The notes under the pieces are model-generated. The model ran no database searches. It saw only the letters and a list, made by a program, of their open reading frames with translations, and was not told the DNA's origin. Shown in pieces: positions 35,623-44,241 of a DNA stretch of 64,000 bases. Positions within the stretch are counted from its first letter, which is position 1; each line of letters starts with the position of its first letter. The position numbers and the translations under genes are program-made. Source of the stretch: Clostridiales bacterium. GTDB lineage: Bacteria > Bacillota > Clostridia > Saccharofermentanales > Saccharofermentanaceae. The stretch lies in the NCBI GenBank assembly GCA_017513085.1, contig JAFWDK010000019.1, forward strand, positions 62,001 through 126,000. Reading direction: 5' to 3'.

Positions 35623-36093
35623 TCAACTGTCAATGTCAGACAAGGGTCCGAAGTACCTGACCTCTTTGCTCCATTTTTCAGGGATCGTCTCCTCTCCCCG
35701 GAGGAATCCGAGCGGCACCTGAACAAAGCCTCTCTCCTCCATGCGCGGATGCGGCACCGTCAGTCTCTTGGTATCGATCCTCTCCTGTCCGTAGGTCAGA
35801 ATATCCAGATCGATCGTTCTTGGCCCCCAATGGATCTTCCTTACACGGTGAAGCGCACTCTCGATCTTCTGACACAAGTCCAGAAGCGCCACCGGCGAAA
35901 GTGAAGTCTCAAGTCTCACACAAATATTCAAAAAAGGATCCTGTTCCGTATACCCGACCGGATCCGTCTCAAAAACCGGAGAACACTTCACATTTGAAAT
36001 CTTCGGATCTTCCCTGAGCATCCGGACGGCTTTTGTAAGATTATCCATCCGGTCTCCCATATTGCTTCCCAAAGAAAGAAACGCTTCTGTCAT
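35623..36093 (-). CDS. folK: 6-hydroxymethyl-7,8-dihydropterin pyrophosphokinase
   Basis: Transfers pyrophosphate from ATP to hydroxymethyl-dihydropterin in folate synthesis. The 156 residues include LGSNMGDRMDNL, the substrate loop region VFETDPVGYTEQDPFLN, and the metal-binding RTIDLDIL with VPHPRMEERGFV. Its ATG overlaps the folB stop by four bases. Last of the folate genes folE-folP-folB-folK. Confidence 0.96.
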   Translation of the reverse strand: MTEAFLSLGSNMGDRMDNLTKAVRMLREDPKISNVKCSPVFETDPVGYTEQDPFLNICVRLETSLSPVALLDLCQKIESALHRVRKIHWGPRTIDLDILTYGQERIDTKRLTVPHPRMEERGFVQVPLGFLRGEETIPEKWSKEVRYFGPLSDIDS

Positions 36094-36470
36094 GCTCGTC
36101 CCTCCAAGTCATTGCGGGATCTCGTGATCTCCACACCCATGGATTCAAAATCGCCCTTGATTGGTGCAAGTGGTTTTTCAATCTTCACCGTGATCTTTTC
36201 CACTTCGGCAAAAGCACTCATCACATTCTTCATGATTTCTCCGGCCATGTATTCGATCAGATCACACTGCATGGGCTCCACCGTGTTTTTCACGATCTCA
36301 TAGACCTTACTGTAATCGATGGTATCCTCGAGTTTGTCTGTCTTCCACGCCGGGATCGACGGAACAAAAAGAATAAGAGAAACCACAAACGTCTGTCCAT
36401 TTTTCTTCTCTTCTTCCAAAACCCCGCTATGGCTATTGAAGCGCATCGCATTCATGAGAATCTTATCCAT
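36090..36470 (-). CDS. folB: dihydroneopterin aldolase
   Basis: Cleaves dihydroneopterin to hydroxymethyl-dihydropterin and glycolaldehyde. 126 residues; the start MDKILMNAMRFNSHSGVLEEEK holds the strand with the catalytic-region Glu, DTIDYSKVYEIV the dimer-interface motif, and KIEKPLAPIKGDFESMGVEI the region with the active-site Lys (usually KP). GGAAGG precedes the ATG. Starts 4 nt after folP. Confidence 0.94.
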   Translation of the reverse strand: MDKILMNAMRFNSHSGVLEEEKKNGQTFVVSLILFVPSIPAWKTDKLEDTIDYSKVYEIVKNTVEPMQCDLIEYMAGEIMKNVMSAFAEVEKITVKIEKPLAPIKGDFESMGVEITRSRNDLEGRA

Positions 36471-36474
36471 CGTC

Positions 36475-37344
36475 TTATCCTTCCATTGCCTTCCACATGG
36501 TCAATGCCTGTGCCGTGCCACGCACATCGTGAACGCGCACGGAAGCGGCATGTTCCTTCGCACAGTAACAGGAAACTGCTATCGTTGCTGCGTCCCGGTC
36601 TTCAACCGGCACTCCACCTAATGTCGCGCCGATGAAACGCTTCCGTGAAGCGCCGATCAGCATGGGATATCCTTTATTTGAGAAACAGGAAATGCTTCTG
36701 ACAAAATCGATCGATTCATCGGTCTGTGTTCCGAATCCGATTCCAGGATCGAAAAGGATCGATTGGATCGGGATCCCCGCACGGATCGCCCGCTCCAGTC
36801 CTTTTTCAAAGAAATCCTCGCATTTTTCCCGGATCGTGCCCTCACCGGAAAAGATATCCGGACGCGTATAGTTCGCCATCAGGACAAGTCCGGCATGGTT
36901 GTCGGCTACGACTTTCGCCATATCCGGATCATACATAAGTCCCCAAACATCGTTTATGATAGATGCTCCAAAAGCAAGCGCCTCCCGGGCTGTCTTGCTT
37001 TTATAGGTATCCACGGAGATCGGAACCGACACATGCTGTGCGATCAGCTTCAAAGCAGGGATCAGGCGGGACAGTTCTTCGTCCGCCGAAATCGGCTCCG
37101 CCCCGGGTCTTGTCGATTCGGCGCCAATGTCAATGATATCCGCGCCATCCTTTTCCATCTGGATCGCTCTGGCCAGAGCCTGTTCCGGAACGAAGAAATT
37201 CCCTCCGTCAGAAAAAGAATCCATCGTGACATTCAAAATACCCATTACAAGCGGACGTTCCCGGAAGGAAAGCACCTTGTCACGGAAACACCATTCTTTC
37301 TTGCCGGCATTATCGATCAGTTGTTTTCTCAGTTCGTCTGTCAT
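36475..37344 (-). CDS. folP: dihydropteroate synthase
   Basis: Joins p-aminobenzoate to hydroxymethyl-dihydropterin pyrophosphate; sulfonamide target. 289 residues. Motifs: MGILNVTMDSFSDGGNF (pterin/PPi binding), DIIDIGAESTRPGAEPIS, SIDTYK-type SVDTYKSKTA, FDPGIGFGTQTDESIDF, LIGASRKRFIG and RVHDV. One deviation is NVTMDSFSDGG where the family usually has NVTPDSFSDGG. The ATG follows GAGGACGAGC. Confidence 0.96.
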   Translation of the reverse strand: MTDELRKQLIDNAGKKEWCFRDKVLSFRERPLVMGILNVTMDSFSDGGNFFVPEQALARAIQMEKDGADIIDIGAESTRPGAEPISADEELSRLIPALKLIAQHVSVPISVDTYKSKTAREALAFGASIINDVWGLMYDPDMAKVVADNHAGLVLMANYTRPDIFSGEGTIREKCEDFFEKGLERAIRAGIPIQSILFDPGIGFGTQTDESIDFVRSISCFSNKGYPMLIGASRKRFIGATLGGVPVEDRDAATIAVSCYCAKEHAASVRVHDVRGTAQALTMWKAMEG

Positions 37345-37363
37345 GCTCGTCCTCAGCTGCTCC

Positions 37364-37987
37364 TCAGATTACATTTCTCGGGCGGTTGATCAGTGCCAGT
37401 GCCTCGGATCTCGTTCTTGCATCCGAGCGGCATCCTCCACGCATTGCAGACGTTACCGTCTTGGAACCCGGCTTACGGATACCGCGCATCGTCATGCAAA
37501 GGTGCTCCGCCTCGATCACCACGCAGACGGAAAGCGCATCGACAGCCTCCTGGATCGTATCCGCAATCTCTGAAGTAAGTCTCTCCTGCAACTGTGGCTT
37601 GCGCGAAAGCGTGTCCACGATCCTGGCAACTTTGGAAAGGCCGAGGATCTTACCGTTTCTCGGTACATACACAACATGTGCTTTGCCATGGAACGGAAGC
37701 AGGTGATGCTCACACATAGAATAAAAAGGAATATCTCCGATCAGGATCATCTCGTCGTTGCCGGTTTCCGTAAATACCTTGACGTCTTTACTGATGTCAC
37801 GATGCAATCCGGAAAACACTTCACCATACATTCTGGCTACACGGTTCGGCGTCTCCTTGAGTCCTTCACGGTCCGGGTCTTCGCCCACCGCAATCAGGAT
37901 CTCTCTGACCGCCTTCTCTATACGCTCCAGATCCATGCCCTTCCGGCTTTCTTCCGGCACACGGAAATCATCATCATACACACTCAT
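37364..37987 (-). CDS. folE: GTP cyclohydrolase I
   Basis: Converts GTP to dihydroneopterin triphosphate, the first step of folate synthesis. 207 residues. Zinc ligands are in [12 protein letters not shown] and the later [31 protein letters not shown] and QERLT are typical. GAGGAG precedes the ATG. It lies 12 nt after the AraC gene and may share its transcript. Confidence 0.97.
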   Translation of the reverse strand: MSVYDDDFRVPEESRKGMDLERIEKAVREILIAVGEDPDREGLKETPNRVARMYGEVFSGLHRDISKDVKVFTETGNDEMILIGDIPFYSMCEHHLLPFHGKAHVVYVPRNGKILGLSKVARIVDTLSRKPQLQERLTSEIADTIQEAVDALSVCVVIEAEHLCMTMRGIRKPGSKTVTSAMRGGCRSDARTRSEALALINRPRNVI

Positions 37988-37999
37988 TTTTTCTTCTCC

Positions 38000-38995
38000 T
38001 CAAACTCCATATTGATGCCTGTATTCCATCGGGGTCATCCCCTTCTGTTTGCGAAATGCCACATTGAATCGCTGCGGACTCGAAAAACCGACCTGCGTCG
38101 CAATACCACTGACCTTGATCTCTTTCTGGGTAAGAAGCCGGCAGGCGGCCTCGATCCGGATCTGCATAAGATAATTCATCGGACTGATACCGAATTCATC
38201 GCGAAAAGCTCTGGTGAAATATCCTTGGCTCAAGAAGACATATGAAGCCGTCTCCGCCACGGTCACGCCACGCTCATAATTCTCATCGAGATAGTCACGG
38301 GCGATCAAGACCAGTTCTCTTGCCTTGCCGTTTTTCACACGGAGGCTCTCCTCCCACTCTTCCCGAAGCGCGCGAGACAAAGTGATCAGAAGTTCCATCG
38401 TCAAGAACTGCATCATCATATCTTTGGCATAAGCATCCTGACGGCTTTCCTGCATGATCCGCTCTGCCAGCGTACCGATCGCCGTACGGCTTTTGCCCGA
38501 AATGATCAGATATGACGTATCGATCTTGGTATCCTTTTCACCCTGGGCAAAATCCAGGAAATATTCCAAAGGAAGCTGGGAAACATTTTCCTGAAGGAAA
38601 GGAACCGTAGGTCCGCCCTTCAGCCTTCCGTTATCCATCGGCTGAGACTCCTTCGGCTTCGAAAGCAAAGCTTCCTGTGCTTTTTGAATATCAGAAGAAA
38701 AACCGAAATACAGAACGACCATGTCTGCCGGGCCTTCCAGTACCCGGACAGAGTGTGTCACCTGCGGACGGATCACCAATGTGGAACCCTTCGTTACCAG
38801 GACGGTCTTTCCATTGATGTTGAATTCGCACTTTCCTCTTCTTAGATACATCAGCTCGTGGGAGGTATGTCTACTGGCAGTCGGGAAAGGCGTAGAGGTC
38901 TCGTAACAGTGTTCCACACCTTCAAACACTACGGGAATCGAGCCGGAAAACTCAAGAAGACTCTTCTCAAATGCCGGTAACAGATCTTCTACCAT
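38000..38995 (-). CDS. AraC-family transcriptional regulator
   Basis: A 331-residue regulator with an N-terminal cupin sensor (about residues 10-110, with TSHELMYLRRGKCEFNINGK and PQVTHSVRVL) and a C-terminal double helix-turn-helix (about 230-330: TVAETASYVFLSQGYFTRAFRDEFGISPMNYLMQ and IATQVGFSSPQRFNVAFRKQKGMTPMEYRHQY). GGAGG lies 7 nt before the ATG. It lies 18 nt after the sialate-esterase-like gene, suggesting that it may regulate carbohydrate genes including that neighbour. Confidence 0.93.
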   Translation of the reverse strand: MVEDLLPAFEKSLLEFSGSIPVVFEGVEHCYETSTPFPTASRHTSHELMYLRRGKCEFNINGKTVLVTKGSTLVIRPQVTHSVRVLEGPADMVVLYFGFSSDIQKAQEALLSKPKESQPMDNGRLKGGPTVPFLQENVSQLPLEYFLDFAQGEKDTKIDTSYLIISGKSRTAIGTLAERIMQESRQDAYAKDMMMQFLTMELLITLSRALREEWEESLRVKNGKARELVLIARDYLDENYERGVTVAETASYVFLSQGYFTRAFRDEFGISPMNYLMQIRIEAACRLLTQKEIKVSGIATQVGFSSPQRFNVAFRKQKGMTPMEYRHQYGV

Positions 38996-39013
38996 GTTGT
39001 ACCTCCTGATCGT

Positions 39014-41500
39014 TTATGTTAAAAAGCGGATATTGTCTATATAGATTGCGCCTGAGCGCTGTCTGTCAAAAATCGTGAAGCGAAGGTCACTGATCTCCAT
39101 CTCATCGAAAGACGACCAGTTCAGGGTGATCGTCTGCCAGCGGAGCCCGATCGCGATCGTGGCCTCACCGCGGAAGCCGGTGATCTGCATGGTCTTCTCT
39201 GCCTGATCCGGATTAAAGACATCCAGACAGATCCTTCTGGCTTTGGAGAAGCGCAGCGGCGCCATGCAGGACGCATAGGAAAGCACCGGTCCGAAAGACA
39301 AAAGACTGTTCTCGGTCTCATATTCGATACGAAGAGAAGCCGCACCCTGGGTCTTGTTCATGACCTCACGGAAGATCTCGGCCTTTCCTTTCGTCACCTG
39401 ATATGTCGGTAGTTTTTCAAAATCACTATCCCAGGTTCTCTTTCCGATAAAAGACAGGTCTTCGCATGCGGCAAATGTCAGGTCCGGGCAATACTCGGAC
39501 GGGATGCGGTCGAAGCGGAACGGAAGCACCGGAATATCGATACGGTTACGGAATGTAGCCTGATGCGGGATCGGGCTGTATCCGTATGTAACGCCTACCG
39601 GGTTCTCGATCTCATCGTTCCATACCATAACGCGTACGCCATGCAGTATACGAGCCTGAGCCGGAACATACACGCGGCTTTCGTCGCAAATAGCAAAACC
39701 GCGAAGGATCGCTTCGTTTTCGGCAAGACGCAGACCGTCGACTGTATTATCAAAAGAAAGCATGATCTTGTTTCCGATCACTTCCACACCGACACACTCC
39801 GGCGAGGAAGAAGGCATCTTCGGGGTAAAGTGCAATCCTAACGCGATGCAGGAAAGTCTTCTTCCCAAAGCAAAGGATACAGCTTTATCGGTAAGCAGCA
39901 TATCGTGCTGGCTCAAGATTCCGATCGGCATCGGGAAACTTCTCCTGATCGCCGAAAGGCGTTCATTAAACTCCACATGCTGATACGGTTTTTCCGGATC
40001 GATTGCATCCGGATGCAGTCCCAGTATGATAAAAGACGGTACCTGAAGCTTATCTTCGATCTCACGCGGACCAAACACACGAGCCAGATCGATCAGAAGC
40101 TGTCTGACCATCGGCACATATTCTTTTCCGATCTGTGCATCCGAAGCATCAGGAGCAAACACGATACCACGGATACTGCTGTCACAAAGCGGTGCCAGTT
40201 TATGGTTATACAGTACGGACATCAGATCCTCCGGTCCCACAAGTGGCCGGTGGCTGGCTTCCGACACAAGAGTCTCATCTTCAACTTCAGCCTTCTGAAG
40301 AATAGATGAGATCAGGTCATGGTTGCTCTTGATCTCTCTGGCCACTTCCTCATCCGGGAATTGGAGAGGCTTCTCATCCTTCTTGTCCGGATCCGTTTCT
40401 GTATCTTCCAGAGGAGCTTCATAATCCAATTCAGTCCCGGCTTTTCCGTTATCCTCAGACTCTTCACTCTTCTCAGCCTCCTCGGACTTCTCGTCAGCTG
40501 TGTTCTCAGCTGCGTTTTCTTCCGTCTTTTCGTTCTCGTCTTCAGACGAATCTTCTTCAGATTTCTTATCCGGCAGTCCGCCCTGATCGTCTTCAAAAGC
40601 AAGCGCGCCTTCCGGATCGATCGGTACCTCGCAAGTTTCCTCATCTTCGAAAACAAAGGATTCCTCACTTGTTGCCTCACCGTCTTCATCCGACTTTGTA
40701 TTGTCTTTCAGAAGGCTGCCTGAAAGGATCGCGTTCTTCTTCTCCTTCAGACGGAGCACATTGGCGCGGAAACCTTCCACATCAAAATACAGATTGCGTT
40801 CGGAAAGATAATTCTTAATGACTTCGCTACTGTCCACACCATCATGTGAAAGCCAACGGTAGATCGGCGCATACTCTTCCGCCAGATCCAGGATACCTAC
40901 CGGATAGTGCAGTTGTTCAGCCAGATGATATGCAAAGGAAAAAGCAACTGATGAAACTCTGGCCAACTCTCTGGTATCACGGATGCGGATCCAGTTGTTC
41001 TGCTGTTGCATGAAGATCGGCTCATACGAGAGTTTCTCGATATCTTTTAAAGCATTTCTCTCCGGTGTATAAAAACGGATCAGCGGCATAACCTGCTTCT
41101 TGAGCGGCGTTCTCGGCGCTGCGCTCTCAGCGATCGATGTTCCGAAAGGCTTTCCACCGAACATGACCCATACGTCACCGCATCGGCAGTCTTCGATCGT
41201 CAGTTTATTGGTCAGAGACCGGAATTCTAAAGTATAGGCGTCCGTGGAAGACCGGTACGGCGGCATCTCAAATTGGAAACTGCCGTCTTCTTCCGATGTG
41301 GTCTCCAGGCTCAGGATAACACCATAGTCTGTATCCAGCTTGGATACTTTACGTCCATCCGTAGGATCCTTCTTAACTTCCAAAGTTACCGGAACATTCG
41401 GTTTTCCAACCTCTCCGCGAAGTTTTACAGGTACGCCCTGCTGAAAGACCATACCCGGTGAGATCCACGAAGGAAGACGTATATCATTCGTTTGCGTCAT
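39014..41500 (-). CDS. degenerate sialate O-acetylesterase-like protein with acidic insert
   Basis: An 828-residue protein with no signal peptide. The start (LPSWISPGMVFQQGVPVKLR) and the CRCGDVWVMFGG segment near residue 108 follow sialate O-acetylesterases, but the nucleophile motif SGQSNM is replaced by FGGKPFG, so the SGNH serine is missing. Residues about 268-388 are a Glu/Asp/Lys-rich low-complexity insert. The fold resumes to about 650, and the last ~150 residues (ending SDLRFTIFDRQRSGAIYIDNIRFLT) look like a beta-sandwich carbohydrate-binding module. Probably not an esterase; perhaps a binding or scaffold protein. The AraC gene follows directly. Confidence 0.7.
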   Translation of the reverse strand: MTQTNDIRLPSWISPGMVFQQGVPVKLRGEVGKPNVPVTLEVKKDPTDGRKVSKLDTDYGVILSLETTSEEDGSFQFEMPPYRSSTDAYTLEFRSLTNKLTIEDCRCGDVWVMFGGKPFGTSIAESAAPRTPLKKQVMPLIRFYTPERNALKDIEKLSYEPIFMQQQNNWIRIRDTRELARVSSVAFSFAYHLAEQLHYPVGILDLAEEYAPIYRWLSHDGVDSSEVIKNYLSERNLYFDVEGFRANVLRLKEKKNAILSGSLLKDNTKSDEDGEATSEESFVFEDEETCEVPIDPEGALAFEDDQGGLPDKKSEEDSSEDENEKTEENAAENTADEKSEEAEKSEESEDNGKAGTELDYEAPLEDTETDPDKKDEKPLQFPDEEVAREIKSNHDLISSILQKAEVEDETLVSEASHRPLVGPEDLMSVLYNHKLAPLCDSSIRGIVFAPDASDAQIGKEYVPMVRQLLIDLARVFGPREIEDKLQVPSFIILGLHPDAIDPEKPYQHVEFNERLSAIRRSFPMPIGILSQHDMLLTDKAVSFALGRRLSCIALGLHFTPKMPSSSPECVGVEVIGNKIMLSFDNTVDGLRLAENEAILRGFAICDESRVYVPAQARILHGVRVMVWNDEIENPVGVTYGYSPIPHQATFRNRIDIPVLPFRFDRIPSEYCPDLTFAACEDLSFIGKRTWDSDFEKLPTYQVTKGKAEIFREVMNKTQGAASLRIEYETENSLLSFGPVLSYASCMAPLRFSKARRICLDVFNPDQAEKTMQITGFRGEATIAIGLRWQTITLNWSSFDEMEISDLRFTIFDRQRSGAIYIDNIRFLT

Positions 41501-41744
41501 AGTTTTGACACCTTTCCAAAATTACACATATCTATTCTATCTTACCTATTATACGACAACTTTTCCAAACTTGCCCGAATTTCCTGAAGAATACTTAGAA
41601 TATGCAAAGAAATCATATTCTGAAATCTATGTTCGCCCCGGCAGTGCTTTTTACGCCAAGAATATTTAAATAATCTTTAGTTTCAAAAAGCCAGGAAGTA
41701 CAATCCAAGTGCATGGTATTTCCGGGGGGTGAGGAGGTGAATAA

Positions 41745-42026
41745 GTGGAAGATATCGTGTGTATGGGGAGAGTCTTGCGAACTCTTCGCCGGGCACGAGA
41801 ATTATCCCAGGTCGAAATCGCATTAAAGGCAGAACTGAACCTGTCTTACTACAGCCGGATTGAACGTGGGGAAGCCAATCCGACGATAAAAACAGTATTA
41901 AAGATCTTAGCCACATTGGACGTGCCGTATGAAGACTACTGGGGTATGGTCTCGCTCGAAAAGCAGCACTTTAATGCTGATCCGCTAACTGACGAAGATC
42001 ACGGGTCAGAAGATGTCCGGAAATAG
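41745..42026 (+). CDS. small XRE-family HTH regulator
   Basis: A 93-residue protein: Cro/C1-type helix-turn-helix (GRVLRTLRRARELSQVEIALKAELNLSYYSRIERGEANPTIKTVLKIL, given here in part) plus a short acidic tail. It starts at GTG 41745, with GGAGG 7 nt upstream. The pattern resembles chromosome-encoded XRE repressors. The region before it (41501-41744, 244 nt) holds a possible TACAAT -10 and one AGTGCTTTT word, nothing else I recognise. No toxin gene is adjacent. Confidence 0.88.
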   Translation: MEDIVCMGRVLRTLRRARELSQVEIALKAELNLSYYSRIERGEANPTIKTVLKILATLDVPYEDYWGMVSLEKQHFNADPLTDEDHGSEDVRK

Positions 42027-42030
42027 TAAT

Positions 42031-42097
42031 ATGCCGTGATACCAGTCCATGAAATCAAAGATCATATGACATCATATCCGCTGGTCACGGCATCTTT
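42031..42097. terminator. long-range hairpin between convergent HTH and deoR genes
   Basis: ATGCCGTGA (42031-42039) pairs with TCACGGCAT (42085-42093), extended by CCAG/CTGG with a small bulge, and followed by CTTTTC. The loop is long (about 40 nt), so this may act as a terminator for both genes. Confidence 0.45.
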
Positions 42098-42110
42098 TCA
42101 AATATAGGAA

Positions 42111-42890
42111 TCAACCCAGAGGTGCAATCACCAATTCAATACCGAAATCACGGATCTCTTGTGCCTGCTCATCCGAGATACCGGAATCCGTGATCAGAAC
42201 ATCAATGCGATCCGCCGGAATAAACGAAGAGGTCGAATCCGCATTCAGTTTGCTGGAATCCACCAGTGCGATCCTGCGCTTGCACTTCTCGGCGAAGCGC
42301 TTCTTCAGTTCCAGTTCATAGAAGTTATGTCCGGTAAGTCCGGAAGTCAAGGAGAATCCGTTTCCCGATACAAAATAACTGTCGCCACTGATACGGCGAA
42401 GCATCTCTTCGCAAAGCAGTCCTTCGATCGCTCCGGAATGCGGGCGAAGCACACCGCCCACCAGGACCGTGCGGAAATTACTGTATCTTTGGATCTCCAT
42501 AGCTGTATGGATTCCGTTCGTTACGATAGTAAGATTTTCCAGTTTGCTGATAAATGGAATCATATGAAAAGTTGTGGAACTTGCATCGATGAAGATCGTC
42601 TCACCTTCACGGACAAACTTTCCGGCCTCTCTGCCGATCGCCGTCTTCTCCGCGACACACATCACGCTTCGGCGCATATAGTTTTCCGGTGCGGCAGATT
42701 GCTTTACGGAATCGGAGATCGACGCTCCACCATGAAAACGCACGATCGCGCCTTCACGTTCGAGGTCACGAAGATCACTTCTGACCGTCGCTCCGGTCAC
42801 ACCCAATCTCTCTTCGAGATCGGTCGTTGCCACTCGGCTTTCTTTTTCCAGGATTTCGAGGATTTTCTTCCTTCTGTCAACATTAATCAT
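42111..42890 (-). CDS. DeoR-family transcriptional regulator
   Basis: A 259-residue sugar-phosphate-responsive repressor. The N-terminal winged helix (RRKKILEILEKESRVATTDL, GVTGATVRSDLRDLEREGAI) and the effector domain with FIDASSTTFHMIP, TNGIHTAMEI, VGGVLRP and ALVDSSKLN are typical. I chose the ATG at 42890, which follows GGGGTGGG; the longer frame (331 codons) would run through the promoter and into tRNA-Gln. It has a very good promoter with a palindrome inside it, probably an autoregulatory operator. No sugar genes are adjacent, so its target is unknown. Confidence 0.93.
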   Translation of the reverse strand: MINVDRRKKILEILEKESRVATTDLEERLGVTGATVRSDLRDLEREGAIVRFHGGASISDSVKQSAAPENYMRRSVMCVAEKTAIGREAGKFVREGETIFIDASSTTFHMIPFISKLENLTIVTNGIHTAMEIQRYSNFRTVLVGGVLRPHSGAIEGLLCEEMLRRISGDSYFVSGNGFSLTSGLTGHNFYELELKKRFAEKCKRRIALVDSSKLNADSTSSFIPADRIDVLITDSGISDEQAQEIRDFGIELVIAPLG

Positions 42891-42933
42891 ATCATTCCCA
42901 CCCCTCGTCCTATTCTTTCGTAGAACGCCACAT

Positions 42934-42962
42934 ATGATAAACGCGTTTCTATCGTTTGTCAA
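42934..42962 (-). promoter_or_regulatory. promoter and palindrome of deoR gene
   Basis: On the reverse strand TTGACA (42962-42957), 17 bp, TATCAT (42939-42934). The spacer contains AAACGCGTTT (a 10-bp palindrome, 42939-42948), and repeats of the type ATGAAA lie just upstream, resembling DeoR-family operators. Confidence 0.7.
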
Positions 42963-42990
42963 CGTTTTCTTTTCATTTGCTTTCATTACG

Positions 42991-43032
42991 AAATAAAAAA
43001 AAGACTGTTTCCACATTTGGGAACAGTCTTTT
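42991..43032 (-). terminator. terminator of tRNA-Gln
   Basis: AAAAGACTGTTCC-type stem: 42998-43012 pairs with 43019-43032, loop about 6 nt, followed on the reverse strand by TTTTTTTTATT. It begins right after the tRNA CCA end. Confidence 0.88.
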
Positions 43033-43105
43033 GGCTGCCGAACTAGGATTCGAACCCAGACAGACGGTGCCAGAAACCGGAGTGCTACCCTTACACAATT
43101 CGGCA
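43032..43105 (-). tRNA. tRNA-Gln (anticodon CTG)
   Basis: A 74-nt cloverleaf on the reverse strand with encoded CCA. The acceptor stem TGCCGAA pairs fully with TTCGGCA; discriminator G. D-stem GTGT/GCAC, anticodon arm CCGGT-TTCTGGC-ACCGT with anticodon CTG (first pair C-T mismatched), T-arm CTGGG-TTCGAAT-CCTAG. U1-A72 is the usual identity feature of bacterial tRNA-Gln. It has its own promoter and terminator. Confidence 0.95.
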
Positions 43106-43127
43106 ATGTTGTTAATCAACGCTAGAA

Positions 43128-43156
43128 AGTATACCAAAAGATTTCGGCAAGTGCAA
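43128..43156 (-). promoter_or_regulatory. promoter of tRNA-Gln
   Basis: On the reverse strand TTGCAC (43156-43151), 17 bp, TATACT (43133-43128), with an extended TGG before the -10. Start near 43121, about 16 nt before the mature 5' end. Confidence 0.75.
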
Positions 43157-43167
43157 TACCTTTTTCT

Positions 43168-43785
43168 TTATTTCCCGGAAGGCCTTGCAGTCGGCATATC
43201 CGGAGCGCCGGAAAGAGGTTTCATCAACCCGAGTTCCTCTGCTTTCTTTCTTACCAACTCAATGTCTTTCCAGAGTTTGATACGCTCGTTATTGTTCCGA
43301 AGGATGTATGCCGGATGAAACGTCGGCATAATATAATACCCGTTCTTCTCCAGGAATTGTCCACGGATCTCCGTCATCTTAGCCATCTTATCCCCGGTAA
43401 AAAGAGTGTAGGCAGTCTTTCCCAGAAGCACTATGATCTTCGGTTTTGAGATCAGGATCTGCTTACCGAGAAGTTTCTTGCAGGCCTTCGCTTCTGCTTC
43501 AGTAGGCACGCGGTTCTCCGGCGGGCGGCACTTCACCACGTTTGCAATATGAAAGTCTTCCATAGAAAAACCCTGCGCATCCAAAAGAAGCTGTAAGAGC
43601 TGACCTGCCTGGCCGACAAACGGGAGACCCTGCTCATCCTCGTTGGCACCGGGACCTTCTCCGATAAACATGATCGGAGCCACCACGCTGCCACGATAGA
43701 TCACAACGTTTTTTCTGGTTTCGGAAAGCGGACATGCCTGACAATTCCGACACTCTTCAACAAAATCGTTCCAGGATATTTTCAT
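43168..43785 (-). CDS. uracil-DNA glycosylase, family 4 (Fe-S)
   Basis: Removes uracil from DNA as the first step of base excision repair. A 205-residue type-4 enzyme: four cluster cysteines (CRNCQACP near residues 13-19; KCRPPENR and KACKKLL further on), the active-site [23 protein letters not shown] (water-activating region), NVVKCRPP and the C-terminal [12 protein letters not shown] with the catalytic His. Homologous regions are common in thermophiles and clostridia. Starts 17 nt after the Smr gene on the same strand. Confidence 0.94.
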   Translation of the reverse strand: MKISWNDFVEECRNCQACPLSETRKNVVIYRGSVVAPIMFIGEGPGANEDEQGLPFVGQAGQLLQLLLDAQGFSMEDFHIANVVKCRPPENRVPTEAEAKACKKLLGKQILISKPKIIVLLGKTAYTLFTGDKMAKMTEIRGQFLEKNGYYIMPTFHPAYILRNNNERIKLWKDIELVRKKAEELGLMKPLSGAPDMPTARPSGK

Positions 43786-43802
43786 AAGATCACCAACAGG
43801 TT

Positions 43803-44147
43803 TTAACGCAAAACAACAACAGTAATACCATCGTTACCCTTGGCCCAATCCGGGTCATTACGGAAAGCGGGACACGCCTCCACGATGGATCTTCCCAAAG
43901 TCTCGAAAGGACCGAACTGCTCACCCGGGCAGAATGCACGGATACGTCCCTCATCTTTCATGGTACGAAGCAATTCCAGTGTAGCCGTCTTGATCACACC
44001 GCCTTTACCTGTGGAACCATAACCATGTACAACCTTGACCTGGTTGACTCCGACACGGCGCAAAGTATTCAGTTCCAAACGCAATTTACGAATGGCAACA
44101 TCGACTTTCGGCATTCCTTCTTTGATATTGATGATACTTGCGGCCAT
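43803..44147 (-). CDS. Smr-domain protein
   Basis: A 114-residue protein consisting mainly of a Smr (MutS2 C-terminal) domain: LRLELNTLRRVGVNQVKVVHGYGSTGKGG contains the characteristic HGxGxG-type motif. Smr domains are nicking nucleases acting on branched DNA or on ribosome-associated RNA. The MutS2 ATPase part is absent, so this is a stand-alone Smr. A TATAAT with extended TG lies upstream (about 44176-44184), back to back with the rsuA-like promoter. Confidence 0.85.
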   Translation of the reverse strand: MAASIINIKEGMPKVDVAIRKLRLELNTLRRVGVNQVKVVHGYGSTGKGGVIKTATLELLRTMKDEGRIRAFCPGEQFGPFETLGRSIVEACPAFRNDPDWAKGNDGITVVVLR

Positions 44148-44207
44148 AATATACCTCTACTCTCGACTTACACAATTATTATATCACATTTTTCATTTTT
44201 TTCATGT

Positions 44208-44234
44208 TTGAAAGTGTAGGCATTTTGCTATAAT
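44208..44234 (+). promoter_or_regulatory. promoter of rsuA-like gene (leaderless arrangement)
   Basis: TTGAAA (44208-44213), 15 bp, TATAAT (44229-44234) with TGC upstream making an extended -10. The ATG begins 8 nt after the -10, so transcription would start at or next to the A of ATG, leaving no room for a ribosome binding site. Confidence 0.65.
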
Positions 44235-44241
44235 AGCAGAC

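Noticed and set aside
42891..43106. N-terminal extension of the DeoR frame
   Set aside because: It would translate the promoter, the tRNA-Gln terminator and the tRNA itself.
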